A stretch of DNA of 64,000 bases, taken from the NCBI GenBank assembly GCA_035771175.1, contig CM069607.1, positions 13,090,001-13,154,000 of the forward strand, written 5' to 3'. Each line of letters starts with the position of its first letter. Position 1 is the stretch's first letter. This document shows, in pieces, positions 55,783-64,000 of this stretch. The stretch comes from Paratinospora sagittata. Its lineage: Eukaryota; Streptophyta; Magnoliopsida; Ranunculales; Menispermaceae. A program made the position numbers and the translations under genes. The notes beneath the pieces were generated by a model, which saw only the letters and a list, made by a program, of their open reading frames with translations, was not told where the DNA came from and searched no databases.

Positions 55783-57161
55783 AAAAGAATGAACAAGGTA
55801 TCATTGTCCCAAATAAGGCTACATTGGTTGCACGAGGGTACAACCAAGAAGAAGGCATAGATTTCGAAGAAGACTTTGCCCCAGTAGCAAGATTAGAGGC
55901 AATAAGGATGCTACTTGCCTATGCTTGTTACAAGGATTTTTCCTTATACCAAATGGATGTAAAAAGTACATTTCTAAATGGATACATCAATGAAGAGGTA
56001 TATGTGGAACAACCTCCAGGGTTTGAGGATGCTCAAGACTCGAATTATGTGTTCAAACTCGACAAAGCCTTATATGGATTAAGACGTGATCCAAGAGCAT
56101 GGTATGATAGACTGAGTTCATTTTTTTTAGATCATAAATTTCAAAAAGAAAAACTTGATCCAACTTTGTTTATCAAACACCATAATGACAGTATGCTTAT
56201 TGTTCAAATATATGTGGATGGTATCATTTTTGGTGCATCAAACAAAGAGTTGTGTTATGAGTTTTCCAAACTAATGCAAAAAGAATTTGAAATGAGTGTG
56301 ATGGGAGAACTTACATACTTTGTTGGCTTGCAAATTACGCACATGCTAAAAGGCACCTTCATAAGCCAATCAAAGTACGCTAAGGAAATGGTTAAAACGT
56401 TTTAAATAAATAATTTAAAATCAATTGATACTCCCTGTAACTCAACAATTAAATTAGATAAGGATGAAAAAGGGAAACCGATTGATTCTAAACTTTATAG
56501 AAGTATGATTGGAAGTCTATTGTATCTAACAGCAAGTAGACGTGACATTATGTCCAGTGTCTGTCTTTGTGCAAGATTTCAATTAGAACCCAAATAATCT
56601 CACTTAAAATGTGTCAAATGAATATTCAGATACATAAATGGCATAACAAACGTAGGAATTTGGTATTCCAAAGGTACTTCATTTGAACTGAAAAGTTATG
56701 TAGACTCCAACTATGCCGGCAGTCTAACTGATTGGAAGAGTACCTCCAAATTTTGTCACATTCTTGAAAATTCTTTAATTTCTTAATTTTCCAAGAAGCA
56801 ACAGTCAGTAGTACTATTCACAGCTGAAGCAAAATATATTAAAGCTGGAAGTTGTTGTTCTCAGGTCTTGTAAATGAAACAACAACTTCAGGATAATCAA
56901 ATATTTGTTGAATGTGCTAAAATTCTGTGTGACAATACAAGTGCTATTAGCATATTCAAAACTCCAATATTGCACTCCCGAACTAAACATATACAAATAA
57001 GACATCACTTTTTATGGGACCATGTGCAAAATGGAGAAGTTACACTATCTCACATTGGCACAAAAGAACAATTGGTTGATATATGCATTAAAGCCTTACC
57101 TAAAGACCAGTTTGTTCACATTCGAAGAGAGCTTGACATGTTCTCTAAGACTGATCTATGA
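55783..57161 (+). pseudogene. Copia-A reverse transcriptase and RNase H
   Basis: It resumes exactly after the inserted LTR with [50 protein letters not shown] and [20 protein letters not shown]; the catalytic box reads YVDGIIFG instead of YVDD. A stop at 56403 is followed in frame by MIGSLLYLTASRRDI. RNase H then follows with stops: SKKQQSVVLFTAEAKYI, ILCDNTSAISI and HIQIRHHFLWDHV to the end at 57161. Confidence 0.88.
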
Positions 57162-57446
57162 TATTTTGATGCTTACCTCTATCAAGGAAGAGGAGTAATT
57201 CATACTGCTTTACTCTTTTTGATGTTTTCAAAAAGGGGAGAAGTAACATGTTTTGAAGCATCATAACTACTCATAAACTAAGGGGGAGACAAACTGTCTC
57301 AGTATATTCCTTGGTGCTAACATATCATATGAATCAAGGAGCATTAGTATCAGTAATACATAACATTATCACTGCATTGAATGCATTATCTTAGCTTGCT
57401 TCAAAGCCTATAGCAATGTGTTTGAAATAATAAAAAAATGGGAGAT
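57162..57446 (+). other. Copia-A 3' untranslated region and polypurine tract
   Basis: It contains AAAAAGGGGAGAAG (57231) and CTAAGGGGGAGACAAA (57279), internal purine tracts typical of the SIRE group. The final ATGGGAGAT lies directly before the LTR start TGTTGAACC at 57447. Confidence 0.8.
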
Positions 57447-59417
57447 TGTTGAACCAATTATTCTCATGTCCCTTATAGGAGTATGTCCCTTATATGAAAA
57501 ATATTTTGATGATTACAACCACATTCTATTGATAATAATATTGTATGCATAACACATCTAATCTTACATGAAGGTCTTGAAGAATCAATGATGCATAGTA
57601 AAAGTCCTATCAAGATCTATTAGAAGGCAATGATCGATTGAAGACATATTTTATAAGATTAGAGTGTGTTTAGGTTGTAGAACATCTATTATCATATGAT
57701 TCAGTTATATGCATGATTGCATGATTTAGTCGAGTTGATTTTCGATCATTTACATTGAGTTTTCTATGTTTGATTTGATCCAAAAGTACCAAGACTTTAA
57801 TTATGTTTATCGAGTTTTAAATAGAAAACCAAAATTGTTTTTAAGTGTTCATCGGGACACTAATGTCTCAGCAGTGCCCTCCTAGACTTGGTAAGTCAGG
57901 ACGCTGATAGAGTTCAAGGTTGAAATGTTAATATCCATGAGGACACTTACGTCATCAGTAACGCCTTCATTGTGTCAACCAATAAACTTGTCAGGACGCT
58001 GATTCAATGTCAGCTCGCTAACTGTTTTTCAAGTTTTTAATGATTTAAATCTTTAAGGACACTGACAGTTGTAAGTTGAAAAACTTTCAGGACGCTACTT
58101 GAACAAGAGTGCCTTAAGAACCAACTTAGTAGCTCTCAGGACGTTGAATGTTCTTCAGCGTACTTATTGTTTTACGAATTTAAACACGTTAAAAATATTA
58201 GGACGTTCATAGCCTTAGCAGCGCCCTTATGCTTTACATGTCTTGAACGTGTCAGGACGCTAACTTTAGATTAGCGCCCTCATAGCTTTGGTCACCTTTA
58301 TTTGTTAAGTAAGTCAGGATGCTTACATTCATGTAACACTCTCACTTCACAATTCAGCAGGACGCTTATGGTCCATGAGCGCCCTCAAAGAACAAAATGA
58401 CAAAGTTGATATTATGCGTCAGGACGCTGATTGACCAATCAGGACGCTAATCCAACACTGTTTCAAAGCTGACACCTGCACTTTTCATAAGAAACTTTTA
58501 ACTGAGCAAAAGTTTTAAATCTTTTTTAGAACGCTCAAAAACTTTATCAGAACATTTCATTCTTATGAATGATAAAAATATTCAGGTGTTGTTGTCGTGG
58601 TTACACAGACTGAATCAAATCCTTTTTGGGAAAGAACGTGTTCGTTGTTTTTGAAATAACTTTGTGAGCCAAAATCTTCAAGTTCATTGCGCCATTGTTG
58701 TTTCTATATATATGCTGCCTTGGAGCAGATCAAAAAGAACTATCAAATACAAAAACTGAAAACCATTCAAAACGTTTAACAATTTTCGCTTGTGTAAAAA
58801 CTTTTGGAAGTTAGTTTTCTATTCACTGCTTTAAACTCTCGATCTTTTTGAAATACGTTAAGTCTTCTGGATTAGTTGATCTTCATCTATATTTTATCAA
58901 AAATCCAATAAAGAAGATGAAAACTTTTTGAACCAGTTTTTAGTTGAACTTCATCATACATATTTTGCTGAATTTGTGGTAACAGAAGGTTCAATCCAAA
59001 GCTTTGTAAGTATCACTTTGATTCTACGTAAAGGGAATCATATCTCATCTTGTACCTTGGTTTATGTGATTGGATAGTCATTGGTTTAGAGCAAGTGTTG
59101 CTGAAGTTGTAATGATCATTCTCACACTCAGAAGTTGAGAAACGTTTATTCTCAAAGCTGTATGTTGAGAAGGTGTAACAGTTTGGTCTTCACCAATAAG
59201 AAGATCCTTAGTGGAGTTCGAACAAATCCTAACTGAGGAGGTTAGGTAGTGGACGTAAGCGAGGCCGAACCACTCTAAATCTTGTGTGTCTTACTGATAT
59301 TGTGCTTGATTTACCATACTTGTTTAATCCGCTTTCATCATTTCATACATTTTGAAGAAAGGTTAAAATTTGCTAAGTGTTTAATTCACCCCCCTCTTAG
59401 ACACATCTGGGTCAATA
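57447..59417 (+). repeat. Copia-A 3' LTR (1971 bp)
   Basis: It pairs with 45213-47007. It has the AGGACGCT...AGCGCCCTC motif array at 57850-58470. It ends GGGTCAATA where the 5' LTR ends GAGCCAACA. The frame at 59282-59587 crosses its end and is not a gene. Confidence 0.92.
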
Positions 59418-61074
59418 GTTTTTCCCGAGAGTTAGAATTTTCTGATCAGGGAAAAAGAAACGCGCTATTTCAAGTAGGAACATGCTCCTATAGTCAAGGG
59501 AAAAATAAGAAATTTTATAGTCAGTGGTTCTTGATGAAGGACCTCGTTCCTATGCCCAATGGACACATTAAGGAACCCGCTCCTTGATTGGAGGGAAATC
59601 TGAAAAATTTCAGGTTTTAAAGCAAAACACTCTCATTATTTGAGGAACGCGCTCATGTGCCTCAGTGTGGTGTTTTTCTATAAATACCACACTTTCTCAT
59701 TTGAAGAACAACTTTTGCAAAAAACACTTGAACTTGTGCTGTTTTTCATCTTAGCATTCTTACAAGTTCTTGTGTAATTTTAAACATCTTTCTAAGCAAA
59801 AATTCACCTACATTTGGCTACTTGATTTTTACTTCCGAATAGTTCACCAAATCTTTCAAAATCTTTGAAAAACTTGTGTGTTTCTCTTGAGCAAGTGATC
59901 AAGATTTTTTTGAGTGTTCTCTACACATCTTGTTGATTCTTAATCATCTTTGAACGTGATATCTCTCAACTATCATCACACTTGAAGATTCATTGAGCTT
60001 TAACCTTACCCAAGTGGGGTAAAATCTCTTTAACTCGATTCTTGTGATTTTGTTTGAGTAAATCAATTTTATGCTTGAGTTTATATCTTGAAAACTAATT
60101 TTGTTTTGAATAGTGTTTGTGAAACCTTATGTTGATCTTCATATCATTGTATCTTGATTAGTGGTTTCATAAATATTATGTGGTATTGATTCATGTGCTA
60201 AATTTATAATATATTGAATTGATTTTATAGATCATCACTTGAGTTAGTTGATTCTTGATCTTAATCATTTATATATTTAGAATCAACAAGTTTTAATCAT
60301 CATTGCATATTTATTCTTGAGCTTTATACATATCATTGTTGGAATCAATATTTGAACACTTGTGCATATTCGATTCGTATTTTCATATCATATATATTTG
60401 AATCGATTACATTTGAGAAAAAACTATTTCAACACATTGCATCATTTAAATTATTGTGGTGGAAATAGTGGTGTTAACTCATTCAAGATTGTAAGCTTAT
60501 CATTGTTGAGAGTGTTGTATAAACATTTTCTCTATTATTTGTAATCTTGATGTATCATTGACGTGTTTGTCAACCGAGAACATACCATACTATTGTACGG
60601 CTTGTAACTACGCCCATAAGTTAGTTACAGTGTGGCTTTCTAGCCAAGCCCTTGTGTAGGCTAGAGTGTGGCTTTCTAACCAAGCCCTTGTATTGGTTAG
60701 TGTGTTGCTTTCTAACCAAGCCCTTGTGTAGGTTAACGTGTGTGACTTTCTAAGCAAGCCCTTGTATTGGTTAGTGCAAGGCTTTAACCCAAGCTTTTAT
60801 GTTGGCTTTTGTAAACGTCTTTTAGTCATGCCTGTAAGTTGACTAGCCAATAGTGTATTGAAAAATCCTGATCGTGGCGATTGGGTAGTGGACGAAGGTT
60901 CAAGGAGAACCGAACCACTCTAAATCTTTGTGTCCATTTATTTCTTCTGTACTTGTTTATTTTGATTGTTACCTACTGCACACTTCATCTGTTTAACTAT
61001 TTTAACCGAAAGATAACGCAAAAATCCATCAAGTCCAATTCATCCCTTTCTTGGACTAGAATATTGGGCCAACA

Positions 61075-63632
61075 ATGACAACTTAGAAACAAAAAAAAGA
61101 TTTTGTGATTGACATTTTGTAACAAACTGTTCGTGCATAATGGCATACTAAATTTGTTGCCTATTTTTCCTTAGGTTTTAGCCCACATTAGAGTAATTTT
61201 GCATAACATCTTTGTATTATGTGACCACAAGTTTTGAAATTGAGACATTTCATTTTTTACAATATTCTTATTAAATCCAGAATTTTTATACATCACAATG
61301 CCCCATTTTATCATTTATAATCAAAAAACAAATTCAAGAGGTTTGTCAAAAATAAAAATAAAAATATGTATGTTATCAAGAGGTTTGTCAAACCAACAAA
61401 AAAAAGATCTTTGTCTATGTTAACTTTAAATATTTCTAACCTTAATTTTCTCTAAAATTAAAAAGAGAATCTATCCATTGTGTTTTCTTTTCCATTTTTC
61501 ATTTTTATATCTTTTGATCCAAACATATACAAGCCTATTTGTTCACAAAGATTACAAGGTACTAATTAAAACAAAACCAAATGTTCATGCTCGCACTACC
61601 TATCATGCACTAAACTCTTCCATACAAGTCTCTGATCTAACGACTTGTATAAAAGAAAAGAAAAGGAACTTTAATTCCAAATAAAAAATAAAATGAATAG
61701 ATGGGTGAGCAGTATGAAAAAAGAAAAAATAGTAAGACTTAAGAGAAATCAGTAAGACTCAAGAGAAAATCGTACGACTCATTCCTCCGTCTTCCCATGA
61801 TACTAAATTGATGATAAAAAACTATCTTTTGTTACAATGGTTGGGAAATGCTCTCTTGAAACATTCGTTTTTTATATGAAAATAGAAACAAGAAGTTTTA
61901 TTTCTCCATCATTCAATATATTAAAAAAAAAAAAAGGACCAAAGAAAGAAGAAAAGAAAAGTTTACATGTTAAGAGACTCTTTGAAAAAAAAAAATCAAT
62001 AGGAAAAACCTTATCTTTGAATAAAACTTGAATTGTTCATTTACATGTTAAGAAGTAACTAATTAGGTTTGTCAAAATCTAAAAAATTACCACTGGTTAA
62101 ATTTGAGTATCTTTACTCAATAGTCTTCAACAAAAAACACTTAAAAATAACGTTAGCAAGTGATTAAGTTCAACAGTTTCTTTAATAAATTTGTTGACAT
62201 TAAAGACATAGTGACATGAAGAATACAAAATTTTTTGAAGCATTACACACCTTGCTTTTAAAAAGATGAGGATGAGTTATTTACATTTTATTTGATGATA
62301 AAAGATAAATTGAAAGATAAGTAATGGTAATTGTTAAAGTTGTTCGAAATTTAGTCTAAACTGATGAATCCAGTCCAAACAAATCTAGTTTGATATTTTT
62401 ATTATATAGGATAGGATTGAATTTGAAAAGTTAAAACCCAATTATTTTTTCTTGGTTATTTGATTTTCATGAAGTTTAAAAATAGATTAAACCAAACCCA
62501 TCCAATCTATTCTTAAGTATTTAAAATGTCACATTTTGTGTTGAGATTTATTAAAATATGATTTATGTGCTTTTCTTTTAAAATGAGCACTCCCCCTTTA
62601 ACTTTTTAAAATCTATAAGATATGTTAAAATAATAAATGATGATTTGTAAAATGCATTGATATGTATTTCAGAATAATAAAAAATTGTTTAAAATAATAA
62701 TAAATTGACAATAGGTTATTGTAAATATGATTTAAAATGTAAATTATTTAATTTTATCTACTTGTGAATTATAATTATAAAATATTGGTTTAATTTGGAT
62801 TTGAAAACTTGTATACTTATAGAGTTTCTATTAGATAGAATATTTAACATAATAATCAATAAATTAATAAATACGTGTAATATGTATGATAATAATACAT
62901 AATTCATGTGAAATTTAATGAATAATGATTTAATTTGATTGAATTAGGAACATTGGATTTTACTGATAATTTGCATTGGATGTTCTTTAATACTCAGATG
63001 GGATTGGATTTTATTTTTTGCAAGCTAATTAACCTATATTGGATTGGATTGAGTATTTGAATTTTGCATTGGTTTTGACCCAAGGAAAAAATAGGCGATG
63101 TTATCCATAATATGTGGAAGTATCAAAATAATTTTATAAAGTAATTTAATTTGAATCGGACTTACAAAATATAAGTTAAATGACAAAACAAGGAGATCGA
63201 AAATATATGGTGGGGATTCATCCAAATATTAAAACATGTGTTCCATGTGCTTTCCTTTGACCAATTTCTATGACCTGAGCTTTACTCTATTATGTGATGT
63301 AGTCTAGGTGGGGATTCATCCAAATATTAAAACATTAATATTTTTTTTTATTTTTTTATTTTTTTATTTTTGTAAAGAAGCATCATTTTGGTAGAAAAAT
63401 TCAACTCAATGCTATAGTAAAACGTTAAAGACTTAGTTTAATTTGTGTAATACAAGTTATTTCATCAAGTACATCATGGTTTTCCTATTTTATGGTGAAG
63501 TGGTTTTTATTTTTTGAGTTTATTTCCTTCTTTCATATGATGCTAAAGAGGTATAAAACTATGTCAAAGAAGAATAACACAATACCATTCGCTCTATAGG
63601 TTAATTATCAAAATAAATATTGCATTTTATTT
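61075..63632. other. AT-rich spacer without recognisable gene
   Basis: All frames are short and AT-driven. A 28-bp direct repeat beginning GGTGGGGATTCATCC occurs near 63209 and 63308. Several TTGGATTGGATT words occur near 62990-63060. Nothing else can be supported. Confidence 0.5.
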
Positions 63633-64000
63633 GTTGGTGCAAGATTTGACCAACACTAAAGAATGATGAGGTGGAGGGAACATGCTAAGTTGGAACCCGC
63701 TTAGGTGGTGACTTGCTTGCTCGGTACTTCAAACTTGAAAGAGAAATAGGGGGGAGGGTACGCTATCGTGAGGAGCACTGGTGTGGTGCCGGCCAAAGAC
63801 CCTGTAATGCCTAAGTAAGTTTCGAGCTGAGTCTGGTATTAATCTCACTTTAAATGAAGTGATGAATGACTTACCTCACTAATGAGGGATTGAAGGATAT
63901 TTATAGTGGTTGGAGTCTTTGGAAAGAATTGACAAGTATATGTACCTCCGTGATGTACGTGTAGTATCCCGAATATCTTGTAGCAGATCTTGTGGGATTC
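63633..64000. repeat. LTR-like sequence at window end
   Basis: From TGTTGGTGCAAGATTTGACC the sequence becomes GC-richer and has an inverted start (TGTTGGT...ACCAACA). It then shows a phrase style (GTGCCGGCCAAAGACCCTG, GATTGAAGGATATTTATAG) that I associate with minus-oriented plant LTRs. It runs off the window, so neither end structure nor family can be confirmed. Confidence 0.35.

Larger units (their letters stand above)
45213..59417 (+). mobile_element. Copia-A: full-length SIRE-like Ty1/copia element
   Basis: The 5' LTR is 45213-47007 and the 3' LTR 57447-59417, both starting TGTTGAACCAATTAT. Target duplication GTTTT is on both sides. The PBS TTGGTATCAGAGC is at 47009 and a purine-rich AAAAAAATGGGAGAT precedes the 3' LTR. 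Gag, protease, integrase, RT and RNase H are in copia order. Pol is split by a gypsy solo LTR at 50578-55782 (duplication AAAAG). All coding parts carry stops or frameshifts. Confidence 0.93.
44500..61074 (+). repeat. Copia-B-type solo LTR, split by copia-A
   Basis: The left part is about 44500-45212, the right part 59418-61074. The start region has ATGATTACAAAC and TAGTTGTTTCAGTGCTAAC. The middle has GAAACGCGCTCC-like motifs on both sides of the insertion, and the end has repeated GGCTTTCTAACCAAGCCC units and terminates ATATTGGGCCAACA at 61074. No primer-binding site follows, hence solo. The exact start is unclear. Duplications GTTTT at 45208-45212 and 59418-59422 mark the copia-A insertion. 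Confidence 0.75.

Noticed and set aside
59282..59587. 101-codon frame as a gene
   Set aside because: It crosses the copia-A LTR end and target duplication at 59417-59422.

Overview
This is a window of plant nuclear DNA, most likely from a eudicot. It holds one recognisable host gene fragment surrounded by layered transposable elements. The evidence is three plant-type, GT-AG-spliced exons coding the plastid-targeted N-terminus of an ABC1-like kinase, together with long AT-rich spacers, Ty3/gypsy elements, SIRE-like and Tork-like Ty1/copia elements, an L1-type LINE and two hAT-type non-autonomous DNA transposons. The species cannot be fixed from the sequence.

Layout. 1-3939: hairpin-rich repeats, then an internally deleted Ty3/gypsy copy (gag-protease joined to its 3' LTR; 'Gy copy 1'). 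3940-6385: L1-type LINE remnant with an endonuclease domain but no reverse transcriptase. 6386-7862: SINE-like sequence and a copia fragment split by a 579-bp hAT element. 8335-9390 (minus): exons 1-3 of an ABC1K3-like gene; the kinase exons are not in the window. About 10200-13378: gypsy-type LTR sequence enclosing a gag-only fragment (Gy copy 2, minus). 13379-14929: end of a copia LTR. About 15460-36663 (minus): a SIRE-like copia element (copia-B) lacking pol, whose 5' LTR was invaded by a complete gypsy element (Gy1, 19780-33516, target duplication ACAAC), an 822-bp hAT element (duplication AGCCACAC) and a gypsy LTR. 36787-43344 (minus): Tork-like copia with a nearly continuous pol. About 44500-61074 (plus): a copia-B-type solo LTR split by a full-length SIRE-like element (copia-A, 45213-59417, duplication GTTTT). 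Copia-A is itself split in pol by a gypsy solo LTR (50578-55782, duplication AAAAG), which contains a further copia LTR. 61075-64000: AT-rich sequence without a recognisable gene, ending in LTR-like sequence.

The most unusual object is Gy1. Besides gag-pol and matched LTRs, PBS and PPT, it carries a long ORF between PBS and gag (ORF-X, split by a 2.8-kb solo LTR with its own duplication GTCAC). It also has a second small ORF between integrase and PPT. In the leader between ORF-X and gag lie three evenly spaced stem-loops with different stems and an identical loop sequence. All these element ORFs carry stops, frameshifts or lost catalytic residues, so no element in the window looks autonomously active.

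All calls come from reading the sequence; no alignment or database search was run. Family names rest on motifs recognised by eye, and boundaries marked approximate should be treated as such.
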